Positions 42,219 to 50,198 of a stretch of 64,000 nt of DNA are shown in pieces (position 1 is the stretch's first letter; each line of letters begins with the position of its first letter). This stretch comes from Halomarina ordinaria (GTDB lineage Archaea > Halobacteriota > Halobacteria > Halobacteriales > Haloarculaceae). The notes beneath the pieces were generated by a model. The model searched no databases and was not told the DNA's origin. It saw only the letters and a program-made list of their open reading frames with translations. The translations under genes were made by a program, and so were the position numbers. The stretch covers positions 744,001 to 808,000 of the forward strand of contig NZ_JARRAH010000001.1 of NCBI RefSeq assembly GCF_030553305.1. The letters are read 5' to 3'.

Positions 42219-42692
42219 ATGAGCCTCGCGTTCGCCCGGACGCCCGACGGCTACCGCCTCGAAGTGAGCCGCCGCATCGACGCCCCGCCGGACACCCTCT
42301 GGGACCTGCTGTGCGACACGACCCGCTGGTCGGAGTGGGGGCCGTCGGTGCGTGGGGTCGAGTGCGACCGGCGCTACATCGAGGCGGGGACGCGCGGGCG
42401 TGTGAAGGTGGCCGACCTCGCCGGCGGGGTGTGGGCGCCGTTCGAGGTGACGACCTGCGCCGACCGCCGCTGGACGTGGAAGGTCGGTGTACCGACGACG
42501 GCCCTCCTCCGGAACACCCTCGACCCGACGCCGACGGTTCCCGCGACGGGCCACCGCGTCGAGGCGGTGGGCAGGGGGAGTCGGGTCGTCTTCGAGGTGC
42601 CGCCACTGGCGGCGGGCTACGCGGCGGTCTGTCGGCGGGCGCTCGACGACCTCGAACGGTTGGTACGTGATACCGAAGAACAGGGGGCGTAG
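42219..42692 (+). CDS. SRPBCC-family (START-like) protein
   Basis: A 157-residue protein of the SRPBCC superfamily. The pattern LEVSRRIDAPPDTLWDLLCD, TTRWSEWGPSVRGVECDRRY, and a late helix VCRRALDDLERLVRDTEEQG fits the helix-grip fold used to hold hydrophobic ligands. It may bind a lipid or a polyketide-like compound. The start is the ATG just before SLAFARTPDG. Confidence 0.85.
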   Translation: MSLAFARTPDGYRLEVSRRIDAPPDTLWDLLCDTTRWSEWGPSVRGVECDRRYIEAGTRGRVKVADLAGGVWAPFEVTTCADRRWTWKVGVPTTALLRNTLDPTPTVPATGHRVEAVGRGSRVVFEVPPLAAGYAAVCRRALDDLERLVRDTEEQGA

Positions 42693-42759
42693 AGGGGGCA
42701 CACCTGCCGGGCGACCCGGCGGGGGAGGGCGGAGCGGTCGGGCAACGAACGGGGAGCGG

Positions 42760-42993
42760 TTATCGGGTGACGGTGAGGGCGTCGCGTACGCGAAGGAGGT
42801 CCTCGCCTATCTCCTCGCCGTCGCAGTCGTCGGTCGGGCAGGCGTAGTGCCAGCCGTCGCGGGTGCCGCGTCGCTCGGCGAATCGCGTCCCGCACTTTCG
42901 GCAGAACAGCTGGTCGTCCGAGCAGGTGTCGCGGTGGAGTTCGAGTTCGAGTTTCGAGTCGAAGGTGCGCTTACAGTTGCGGCAGGTGTGCAT
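42760..42993 (-). CDS. HVO_2901-family zinc finger protein
   Basis: A 77-residue protein with two zinc sites: MHTCRNCKRTFDSKLELELH plus a later Cys (C4, C7, H20, C24), then FCRKCGTRFAERRG and HYACPTDDCDGEEI. The first is a C2H2-type finger with a C-terminal Cys ligand. It is named after a Haloferax member; role unknown, perhaps in RNA or protein binding. A good TATA box lies 28-36 bases upstream. Confidence 0.85.
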   Translation of the reverse strand: MHTCRNCKRTFDSKLELELHRDTCSDDQLFCRKCGTRFAERRGTRDGWHYACPTDDCDGEEIGEDLLRVRDALTVTR

Positions 42994-43020
42994 CGTACCT
43001 GCCCCCTAGTTCTCTCCTCA

Positions 43021-43030
43021 TATAATAATA
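43021..43030 (-). promoter_or_regulatory. TATA box of the HVO_2901-type gene
   Basis: The AT-only run tataataata at 43021-43030 lies 28-37 bases before the start codon at 42993, one of the strongest TATA-like elements in the window. A perfect palindrome CCCGT-g-ACGGG (43050-43060) follows further upstream. Confidence 0.6.
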
Positions 43031-43106
43031 CCGCAAACTGGTGTGTCAACCCGTGACGGGCACGAATTCGGGAGATTCGTTCCTACGCCGTCGGTCGGTT
43101 TTCGGG

Positions 43107-43691
43107 TCAGTCCGGACGCACCATCCGGAAGCGGTCGGCGGTCGTACAGTAGTAGTTCCCCGCGAGACGACCGACCGCGTCGAGTTTCGTCACGTCGACC
43201 TTCCCGCCGGTGACGACGGCGTCGTCGACGTGGACGTAGACCACCTCGCCGAAGACGACGTTCCCGGTCCCGATTTCCACGAAGTCGGCGAGTTCGCACT
43301 CGAAGGCGACGGGCGATGCGGCCACCCGGGGCGGGCCGACGCGCGTCGAGCGGACGGCCTCGACGCCCGCGTGGTCGAACTCGCTCTCGTCGCCCGGAAG
43401 CGTCGCGCTCGTCTCGTTCATCGCCTCGGCCATCGCCCGGTCGACGACGTTGACGACGAACTCGCCCGTGTCGAGGGCGTTGCGTGCCGTGTCGGTGTGG
43501 CCGCCGGGTCGGTCGCCCGGGGCGAACATCAGCGTCGGTGGGTCGGTGCTCACCACGTTGAAGAAACTGTAGGGTGCGAGGTTGTCGACGCCGTCCTCGC
43601 CCGTCGTACTCACCCACGCGATGGGGCGCGGCACTACCGCACCCGACAGCGTTCGATACATCGACCGTACCGCCCGCGGGTCAATCTCCAT
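43107..43691 (-). CDS. Flavin reductase-like domain protein
   Basis: A 194-residue protein with the flavin reductase-like split barrel: PRPIAWVSTTGEDGVDNLAP, SYFFNVVSTDP-type block (FFNVVSTDPPTLMFAPG) and DTARNALDTGEFVVNVVDRA. Members bind FMN or FAD and reduce it, or use it in oxidations. A typical C-terminal end (RLAGNYYCTTADRFRMVRPD) is present. It is about 50 bases upstream of the DoxX gene's stop on the same strand. Confidence 0.88.
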   Translation of the reverse strand: MEIDPRAVRSMYRTLSGAVVPRPIAWVSTTGEDGVDNLAPYSFFNVVSTDPPTLMFAPGDRPGGHTDTARNALDTGEFVVNVVDRAMAEAMNETSATLPGDESEFDHAGVEAVRSTRVGPPRVAASPVAFECELADFVEIGTGNVVFGEVVYVHVDDAVVTGGKVDVTKLDAVGRLAGNYYCTTADRFRMVRPD

Positions 43692-43742
43692 CCGTCCGAC
43701 CGCTGGGGCCGGGAGGGAATCAGTGTTCCCGAATCGCCCGCG

Positions 43743-44186
43743 TCAGAGCGCGAGGCCGAGCGACAGCGGCCACGCCGTCCCGGCGAACGCGAGGAAGACG
43801 AGCGCGCCGCCGAGCAGACCGACGTTCTTCAGGAACTGGATGGTCTCGGTCTGGCGCTGGTCCTCGGGGGCGGTCCAGAAGTCGTGCATGACGGGCGTCG
43901 TCACCAGCAGGAAGACGGCGAGCGCACCGGCCCCCACCAGCGGGTAGGCCCCGAGGGCGATGGAGAGACCGCCGACGAGGAGCATCCCGCCGGTGAACGG
44001 GACGAGGAGCGACGGGGCGGGGACGCCCTTCGCCCCCGCGTAGCCGCTCATCTCCCCGGTGCCGGTCAGGTGGTTGAGTCCCATGAACGCCAGTACGCCC
44101 CCGAAGAGGACGCGAGCGAGCAGGAAGGCGAACTCGGCACCCGGACCGTCGAGGGCGGGCGCCGTCTGGAGCGATAGTGGTAACAT
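43743..44186 (-). CDS. DoxX-family membrane protein
   Basis: A 147-residue membrane protein with four helices. The DoxX core is FAFLLARVLFGGVLAFMGLN, HLTGTGEMSGYAGAKGVPAP and LVPFTGGMLLVGGLSIALGA, and the third block is FWTAPEDQRQTETIQFLKNV. DoxX proteins are often linked to redox or disulfide stress. Its promoter carries a marked pair of direct repeats and an inverted repeat, which points to strict control. Confidence 0.85.
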   Translation of the reverse strand: MLPLSLQTAPALDGPGAEFAFLLARVLFGGVLAFMGLNHLTGTGEMSGYAGAKGVPAPSLLVPFTGGMLLVGGLSIALGAYPLVGAGALAVFLLVTTPVMHDFWTAPEDQRQTETIQFLKNVGLLGGALVFLAFAGTAWPLSLGLAL

Positions 44187-44187
44187 T

Positions 44188-44251
44188 ACGTAACCAGGTA
44201 CGAGTTCGAACCGATATATACGTTCGCGGACACGAACGTGACCAGGTAACG
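44188..44251 (-). promoter_or_regulatory. doxX promoter with direct repeats and inverted repeat
   Basis: Two near-identical elements, ACGTAACCAGGTACG (44188-44202) and ACGTGACCAGGTAACG (44236-44251), lie 48 bases apart on either side of a TATA-like tatatatc (minus strand, 44213-44220). CGTTCG (44221-44226) and CGAACG (44233-44238) form a perfect inverted repeat with a 6-base spacer just upstream of TATA. The promoter is leaderless-like, 27 bases before the ATG. Confidence 0.55.
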
Positions 44252-44289
44252 TCGACGCCGCCGGGTGACGGGCGTGGTTCGTCCACTCT

Positions 44290-44955
44290 CTACCGACGCA
44301 GGGTCCGGAGCGGGCCGACGAGGAGCGCCTCCTCGACGAGCACCTCGGTACCCCGGCGGAGACGCTCGGAGAGCGCCTGGTGGGAGATGTCGAGGTCCTC
44401 GGCCAGCGCGTCGAGGTCCGTCTCGCGCGGGACGGAGAAGTAGCCGCGCTCGCAGGCCATCGTCATGGCCTCGTACTGCTCGTCGGTGAGGCCGAACCGA
44501 CCGACCGGGTCGCCGCGCATCTCGCGGACGTGGATGACGTCGAAGGTGAGACCGTTGCTCTCGCAGAAGTCGTTGGTCCGCGAGAGCGCGTCGCGGTCGG
44601 GGTAGAGGATGCGGAGGTTCCACGCCTCGGCGTCGCCGTAGGCGTCGAGTATCGTCGCGTCGAGCGACGTCACCATCTCGATGACGAGGCGGACCTGGTC
44701 GACCCAGTTCATCCGGTAGAGCAGTTCGTCGTCGAACTCGGCGAGGAGCGTGACGTCGGTCACGCTGGGGTCGCGCTCGAGCGCCGCCTCGAGCGTCTCG
44801 GTGTCCGCACCGCGGGTCCACACCAGCGGCATGACCCTGCCCTCGCCGCTCTCGACGAGGCGCTCACACTCGAACTCGACGTCCGAAACCTCCCGAAGCG
44901 TCCGGTGAAGCGCGAACTCCCTGGTCGGAATCGCCGCTCTCGTGATGGTGGCCAT
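44290..44955 (-). CDS. HTH-10 family transcription regulator (Bat-like)
   Basis: A 221-residue regulator of the bacterio-opsin activator family. The C-terminal HTH_10 domain is GRFGLTDEQYEAMTMACERG, YFSVPRETDLDALAEDLDIS and HQALSERLRRGTEVLVEE. The N-terminal part (about 1-150, ALHRTLREVSDVEFECERLV and RMNWVDQVRLVIEMVTSLDA) is an effector region that may sense a ligand. It is transcribed towards the DoxX gene, 103 bases away, and could control it. The ATG that begins MATITRAAI is chosen over a longer frame. Confidence 0.88.
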   Translation of the reverse strand: MATITRAAIPTREFALHRTLREVSDVEFECERLVESGEGRVMPLVWTRGADTETLEAALERDPSVTDVTLLAEFDDELLYRMNWVDQVRLVIEMVTSLDATILDAYGDAEAWNLRILYPDRDALSRTNDFCESNGLTFDVIHVREMRGDPVGRFGLTDEQYEAMTMACERGYFSVPRETDLDALAEDLDISHQALSERLRRGTEVLVEEALLVGPLRTLRR

Positions 44956-45385
44956 GGTGGGTGTGTCTACTCCCGTTTGACCCCGCCGTAAAACTATCCC
45001 TCGACGTCGTCTCCGCTCGACGACGGACGGTTCCACCGCCTCGACACCGTGTCCGGACGGGAGCGCGTACGGCGCTCCCGCACGGACGCGGTGGGGGCAC
45101 GAATCGCTTCGGTCGTGTGCGACACACCGCTATCACCCAATCAGTTCGACGGTGGTACGTCGGTGGAGCGATGGCGCGGTCGAGGGCATCCAGACTCGAC
45201 CGCGCCGTCCATCGGGTGTCGTCGTGTTGGACGGCACCGTGACGTTCAGCGGGCGTCGGTCCACACGACGGCGCCCGCCGACTGTGACGAGCAACCAGCG
45301 AGCGTAATGACTGTGGCTTGCTCACGAAAGCTCTTCATTACTCACGGTCGCTCGGTAGTGCCGGAATCGGACTGATGCCCGACCC
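44956..45385. other. Non-coding spacer between the HTH-10 gene and tyrS
   Basis: No convincing gene in either strand. It holds the interrupted inverted repeat near 45299-45354, just after the tyrS stop, and otherwise shows nothing I can name. Confidence 0.45.
45299..45354. terminator. Interrupted inverted repeat after tyrS
   Basis: cgagc (45299-45303) and gtaatga (45304-45310) pair with tcattac (45335-45341) and gctcg (45350-45354), with an 8-base bulge between the 3' arms and a 24-base loop. The hairpin lies 32-87 bases beyond the tyrS stop on its strand, a place where a transcript-end structure could act. No T-run follows on that strand. Confidence 0.3.
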
Positions 45386-46420
45386 TCACTCCTCGCGGTC
45401 GGGGTACGCGGCGTCGAGGAGGTCGGGGTCGGCGAGGAGGTGCTCGCGGACGGGCGCCACGACGTCGTCGATGGCGGCCGCTGTAGCGTTCTTGAGGTCG
45501 AGGGGGTGGAGTTCCTCGCGCACGAAATCGGCTTCGAGGTCGTCGTAGGAGTCGTAGACGAGGTCCCCACCGAACTTCTCGGGACGCTCGACGACGAACG
45601 ACTCCCCGCGCTCCTCGAAGACCGGGAAGACGAGGTAGCGGACGTACTCGAGGACGCCGTTGTCCTCGACGTCGCCGGCCGGACAGTACGCCTCCTGGAG
45701 TTTCTCGTCGATGGTCTCGGCGTCGTCGGTCAGGTTGATCTTCGACCCGGCGTCGGAGGCGCTCATCTTCCCGCCGGTGAGCCCGGACAGGAGGGGAGCG
45801 AAGACGCAGACCGGCTTGTCGTAGCCGTAGTCCGGGAGCACCTCGCGGGCGAGCATGTAGATACCGCGCTGGTCGATGCCGCCGTAGGCGATGTCGGCGT
45901 CGAGCGCCGCGACGTCGAGGCTCTGCATGAGCGTGTAGACGAGGCCGCCGAGTTTCGGGTTCTCCGACTGGCGGACCACCTCGCTCCCGGCGCGCGTGGC
46001 GCGACTGACCGTCGTGTCGGCCAGCATCCGGTAGAGGTCGAGGGTGTACGGCTCCTCGAGTTCGAAGTCCCGTCCGCGGACGAACTCGATGCGCTCGCCG
46101 TCGGCACCCGCCGCGTCTATCATCGCCTCGATGGCCTCCTGGTAGTACTCCGTCCGCGCGTCCAGGAGGTCGAACGGGCTCTTCTCGTCGTCGAGGTGAG
46201 CGTGCAGGTCCGCCACGAGGACCGTCACGTCGACGCCCGCCCGGAGGAAGTCCGCCAGCTTCCGGATGGTCGTGAAGTGACCGATGTGCATCTCCCCGGT
46301 CGGCGCGTAGCCGATGTACGCGCTGGGGTCGTCCGCGGCGAGTACCGCCTCCAGTTCCTCGTCCGTGACGACCTCCTCGGTGTAGCGAGAGACAAGCTCC
46401 CGCCGCTCGCCCGTGTCCAT
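45386..46420 (-). CDS. tyrS: Tyrosyl-tRNA synthetase
   Basis: Charges tRNA-Tyr with tyrosine in the cytoplasm, 344 residues. Class I signature motifs are AYIGYAPTGEMHIGHF (HIGH) and GLTGGKMSASDAGSKINLTD (KMSKS-like, KMSAS). Other family parts include VADLHAHLDDEKSPFDLL and the tyrosine-binding AYGGIDQRGIYMLAREVLPD. It is the archaeal/eukaryotic form. A TATA-like cttatccg lies about 28 bases before the ATG, and the gene is divergent from a hypothetical gene with Cys residues. Confidence 0.95.
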   Translation of the reverse strand: MDTGERRELVSRYTEEVVTDEELEAVLAADDPSAYIGYAPTGEMHIGHFTTIRKLADFLRAGVDVTVLVADLHAHLDDEKSPFDLLDARTEYYQEAIEAMIDAAGADGERIEFVRGRDFELEEPYTLDLYRMLADTTVSRATRAGSEVVRQSENPKLGGLVYTLMQSLDVAALDADIAYGGIDQRGIYMLAREVLPDYGYDKPVCVFAPLLSGLTGGKMSASDAGSKINLTDDAETIDEKLQEAYCPAGDVEDNGVLEYVRYLVFPVFEERGESFVVERPEKFGGDLVYDSYDDLEADFVREELHPLDLKNATAAAIDDVVAPVREHLLADPDLLDAAYPDREE

Positions 46421-46606
46421 AGCCGCGCTTTCCGGCCTTTCGCGGATAAGTCGTTCGCTACACCGCGAGACCGTCACGTACCGGCACGCGTTCGTGTGCC
46501 CCTCCACCCGGTTGCACTGGAACACGCGACCGGCCGACCCCCTCGAACGCGAGCGCACCTGTCCGCGAACGAGGGGTACAAACCCGTGACTCCCCTCCGT
46601 GCGACT

Positions 46607-47053
46607 ATGTACACGGGCAAGACGGAGATGCCCTGCTGTCTCTGTGACGACCCCGACACCGTCGCGCGACTCGACCTCCCCCCGAAAGTCGTCCCCCTGT
46701 TGAAACACTCGGACCCTATCGCCTGGCGGGACATCGTCGGCGAGGTGTCGATTCACTTCTGTCGCTCGGACTGGGACCTCGTCTGCGACCTCGTCCTCGA
46801 CGTGGGGCAACTCCCGCTCTCGCGGTGCAACGTCGCCCGCGCCTCCTTCGACATCCGCGAGGACTTCGAGGCGCTGCTCAACGACGTGCGCGACGAACCC
46901 GACCAGACGCCGACCGAACGCCGGATGCTCGCGCAGGCACGCGAGACCATCGAGGACGCGAAGGCGAACGGCGTCGAGAACACCCGGGACGTGGTCGAGG
47001 CCTACGTGCGGGTGTGGGCGATGGAGGAGGTGGGGGCAAAAGTACGGAACTGA
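46607..47053 (+). CDS. Hypothetical protein with N-terminal CCxC motif
   Basis: A 148-residue protein, MYTGKTEMPCCLCDDPDTVA, with three Cys close together, and further Cys in VSIHFCRSDWDLVCDLVLD. Four Cys could bind a metal ion. The rest is helical, with many Glu and Arg (TPTERRMLAQARETIEDAKA). No family is recognised. A second Met at residue 8 is an alternative start. A TATA-like gtacaaacc about 27 bases before the first ATG supports that start. Confidence 0.7.
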   Translation: MYTGKTEMPCCLCDDPDTVARLDLPPKVVPLLKHSDPIAWRDIVGEVSIHFCRSDWDLVCDLVLDVGQLPLSRCNVARASFDIREDFEALLNDVRDEPDQTPTERRMLAQARETIEDAKANGVENTRDVVEAYVRVWAMEEVGAKVRN

Positions 47054-47078
47054 TAATAAATAAAGAACATTCCTAAAG

Positions 47079-47086
47079 TTTATAAG
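47079..47086 (+). promoter_or_regulatory. TATA box of the PKD-protein gene
   Basis: tttataag at 47079-47086 is in a stretch that is much richer in A and T than the rest of the region. It lies 33-40 bases before the ATG, so the mRNA should have a short leader that includes the hairpin at 47103-47116. Confidence 0.6.
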
Positions 47087-47102
47087 TATGATTTCTTACA
47101 AT

Positions 47103-47116
47103 CCCTCGCAAGAGGG
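47103..47116 (+). promoter_or_regulatory. GNRA-capped hairpin before the PKD-gene start
   Basis: CCCTC (47103-47107), the tetraloop GCAA and GAGGG (47112-47116) make a perfect 5-bp stem with a GNRA loop, two bases before the ATG. The 3' arm GAGGG resembles a Shine-Dalgarno core, so the stem could hide it. Confidence 0.45.
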
Positions 47117-47118
47117 AC

Positions 47119-50100
47119 ATGCAACGCAGGATATCGATTCTCGTCCTCGTAGTGAGCCTGACGGTCACGCCGGTCGCTGGAACGTCTACCGACAGAGCGC
47201 CGCTCGCAGACGCCGGTCTCGACCAGCAGGTCGAACGCGGGACGACTGTCGTCCTCGACGCGACCGGGTCGCGCGACCCGGGCGGCGAGATAGCGAGCTA
47301 CGAGTGGTGGATCCGAACGCCGACCGACGAGACGACGCGGCCGCGAGACCCCACGACGCCACGACCGACCTTCGAGGCGCGGTCGGTGGGTCGCTACGAG
47401 GTGACCGTCGTCGTGACCGACGACGCCGGTAACGAGGCCTCTGACACGCTCTACGTCGACGTCGAACGGGGCGAGGAATCACCGGCCGACCCGTCGCCTC
47501 CAGCGGAATCGCCCGACGACTCGCCTGACCCGCTCGCGTCGGAACGGACGCCGACGCTCGACGGTCCGACGCTCGTCACCGGTGGTCGACCGCTCTCGGC
47601 CACGTACACGCTCGAACTGGACGGCCCGTCGCGCCACGTCGACGCGGTTCGCTGGGTCGCCAACGGCGACGACGACGGATCTGACCAGCGATATAGCAAG
47701 AACTGGGCGCCCGGCGAGCACCGTCTCCGCGCCGAGGTGACGTACACCGACGGATCGACGACGACCGCACGATTCCCCGACGGGTCGACGGAGGTCGTCG
47801 CCGACCCCGAACCGAGGGTCTCTTTCGACCGGCTCACGCACGACGGCGACCTGACGGGCGAGGTGACCGCGAGCGACGCCTTCGGTAACCTCGACCGGGT
47901 TCACGTGCGAATCGGTGACACCGAGGGTCGGACAGTGACGGTCGACGACGGGGAGGGTCGAGAGCGAAACGGCGTGACGCGCTCGGTCGCGTTCGAACGA
48001 GCCGATGTCGACGCGAGTGCGAATACCACGGTGACCGCGACCGCTGTGGACGCCCGTGGCCAGACCGCGACCGCGACGCGGACACTCGGTTCGCGCGAGG
48101 CACCGCGCCTCCTCTCGGCCGAGTTCGTCAACGGGCCCGTGGACTCGTACCACGAGCGTATCGACGCCGGGCGATACACGGCACACCACGTCACGAAGGT
48201 CGACCTGAACGGGACGGACCCGGAGACGGTGAAGGTGCGGCAGATCCCCGGTTCACCGGATGACGTATTACGTGTAAGCCAGAAAAAACGAGTCGTCGAT
48301 GGGAATACGTTGACTGTGCACACCTATTGGGCAGCGTACAAACCAGGGGATAATCCACACTATACGATCACTACCCGTTTGGATGTTGAAAGAGCGGCAA
48401 GTGCTTCACGGGTAGTAAACGACGATTTCGAGGTCGAACCGAGCAAACCAGAACTCCGGCTTCGGATGCTCAACGACGGAACTGACGGGGTGGATATGAC
48501 CGAACGAATCGAGATCGATGCGAGTGGGTCGTTCGACCCAGATGGGAGCGATCTTACCTATACGTGGAAGATGGGTGCGAATCCACACCCTGATGACAAC
48601 TCAACCGCCTACCTTTCGTACTGGGATGCAGGGAAGTTGGTCCTCGAGGACGAACAGGATCAAGTAACGACTCAAACGTGGAGTGCGCTCCGCGGGTTCG
48701 TCCCCGAAATCGACGATTCCAAGACCGACGTCTGGCCGGTCTATCACGAGACTGGGACCACTCCGACGATGTATCCCATATCGTCGCAACCGTACTCGTC
48801 GGCCCAGACGCTCCGGGTCCGCGTCCGGACCGAGCCGATCCACTTCCGCCGTGAGACGAGTTCCGTTTCGGTCGGGGCGGAACTCGACGGTTCTGCGGGT
48901 GAAATAGTGCGCTGGAACGAGGTCCCGTACACGCCTATCGAGACGAGACCGGGCGACGCCGTCGGTGGTCGGAACTCGGTGTACTACGAGGGCGTCATCG
49001 AACTCGAGGCGGCCGCGTTGGCGAGCGAGGACCTCCGGCCGACGCTTACCCTCTACAACGAAGAGCAACCTGACTTCGCTCGCGAACAGTACGACCTCCC
49101 GACGGTTCGTGTGCAGTCACTCAACGAAACCCGTCACGAAGACCTCGAGGTCTCGGACGTGAGCTACGCCATCGAGCGACCGGTCACTGAACGGATGACC
49201 GTCGAGGACCGGGAACGACTCCAGCGACTGCGCTCGTACGGATTCACCGTCGTGAGCGCGTCGTCCAGGGTCACGGGCTACGAGATGGAACGACGAGAGA
49301 AAGTGCGCGACGCGGAGTACGAGACCTCGAAACGACTCTTCGACCGCCGCTGGCAGCGCCGGCTCTTCATCGACGAGAACGACGGTTGGGGCGTGAGCGG
49401 AACGGAGACGACGCGCCACCGTGAGCCCCGAACCGAGACGGAGTGGCGGTCGGCCCGCGGCGAGGACTACACCGGCGAGACGCGGCGCGTACTCGTCTCT
49501 CCCGCTCGTTACCTCACCGAACGTCAGTACCGATACTGGACGACAGAGACGTACGAGCGCGAAGTGGAGAGCAGACAATGCCTCTGGGGAGGACACTGCT
49601 ACACGGTCACGCGGACCGAAGAGCGGACCCGGCGCGTGAGTAAAACGTACTGGTCGCTCAGTGCACGCTCCTCCTCCCACAGTCCCACTGGACGAACCCG
49701 ACAGCACAAGATTCGCTCCGCGGAGTACGAGACCCAGTACGAACACCGTTACACGACGTGGGAAACGGTCACCGAGCGGCGCTACGAGGCGACGAAGCGA
49801 GAACTCGTCAGCCCCGCGGTGTACGAGTGGCGCGACTACCGGACCGTAGCGGACAGCCAGACCGCCTGGCGACTCGCGAAGGCAGACGACATCAGAATCG
49901 GAGCCGAGCGGCGAAAACCCACCTGGGAAGTCCTGCGAGAGGGGACGAAGACGGTCGAGCGTCCCGCCTACGAGGACGCCGGAAACGTGACGTCCACGCA
50001 TGCGACGGTCACGGGCACGACGGTTCGTTACACTACCCAAGACGGGGAGGTCCGACGTCGCGTCGTCGGCCCCTTCGAGACGGAGTTCAGCGGCGCTGGC

Positions 50101-50151
50101 GTAGTGAACGAGGAGTCCATACTTAGAGAGGTGAGGGAGGAAGAAGATTAG
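47119..50151 (+). CDS. Secreted PKD-domain protein with basic C-terminal repeat region
   Basis: A 1,010-residue exported protein. Residues 1-22 (MQRRISILVLVVSLTVTPVA) are a signal peptide. A PKD domain follows (about 27-115, with VVLDATGSRDPGGEIASYEW), then beta-rich segments and a second PKD-like block (about 440-490, EIDASGSFDPDGSDLTYTW). From about residue 700 the protein becomes rich in Arg, Tyr, Glu and Trp, with repeated pieces: DAEYETSKR near 731 and SAEYETQYE near 870; RVLVSPARY near 792 and RELVSPAVY near 896. Its only two Cys, 821 and 827 (QCLWGGHCY), could form a disulfide loop. There is no C-terminal anchor. Function unknown; surface adhesion or binding is plausible. Confidence 0.8.
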   Translation: MQRRISILVLVVSLTVTPVAGTSTDRAPLADAGLDQQVERGTTVVLDATGSRDPGGEIASYEWWIRTPTDETTRPRDPTTPRPTFEARSVGRYEVTVVVTDDAGNEASDTLYVDVERGEESPADPSPPAESPDDSPDPLASERTPTLDGPTLVTGGRPLSATYTLELDGPSRHVDAVRWVANGDDDGSDQRYSKNWAPGEHRLRAEVTYTDGSTTTARFPDGSTEVVADPEPRVSFDRLTHDGDLTGEVTASDAFGNLDRVHVRIGDTEGRTVTVDDGEGRERNGVTRSVAFERADVDASANTTVTATAVDARGQTATATRTLGSREAPRLLSAEFVNGPVDSYHERIDAGRYTAHHVTKVDLNGTDPETVKVRQIPGSPDDVLRVSQKKRVVDGNTLTVHTYWAAYKPGDNPHYTITTRLDVERAASASRVVNDDFEVEPSKPELRLRMLNDGTDGVDMTERIEIDASGSFDPDGSDLTYTWKMGANPHPDDNSTAYLSYWDAGKLVLEDEQDQVTTQTWSALRGFVPEIDDSKTDVWPVYHETGTTPTMYPISSQPYSSAQTLRVRVRTEPIHFRRETSSVSVGAELDGSAGEIVRWNEVPYTPIETRPGDAVGGRNSVYYEGVIELEAAALASEDLRPTLTLYNEEQPDFAREQYDLPTVRVQSLNETRHEDLEVSDVSYAIERPVTERMTVEDRERLQRLRSYGFTVVSASSRVTGYEMERREKVRDAEYETSKRLFDRRWQRRLFIDENDGWGVSGTETTRHREPRTETEWRSARGEDYTGETRRVLVSPARYLTERQYRYWTTETYEREVESRQCLWGGHCYTVTRTEERTRRVSKTYWSLSARSSSHSPTGRTRQHKIRSAEYETQYEHRYTTWETVTERRYEATKRELVSPAVYEWRDYRTVADSQTAWRLAKADDIRIGAERRKPTWEVLREGTKTVERPAYEDAGNVTSTHATVTGTTVRYTTQDGEVRRRVVGPFETEFSGAGVVNEESILREVREEED

Positions 50152-50198
50152 ACCAAAAACAATATGTGCAGAAATATAAAACACACAAAAAGAAGAAT

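Noticed and set aside
43050-43060. Perfect palindrome CCCGTGACGGG as an operator
   Set aside because: It lies about 57 bases before the zinc finger start and is short and G+C-rich; chance occurrence is likely in this sequence.
44956-45385. A possible small gene in the spacer between the HTH-10 gene and tyrS
   Set aside because: All frames are basic and His/Arg/Ser-rich without motifs or a plausible promoter.
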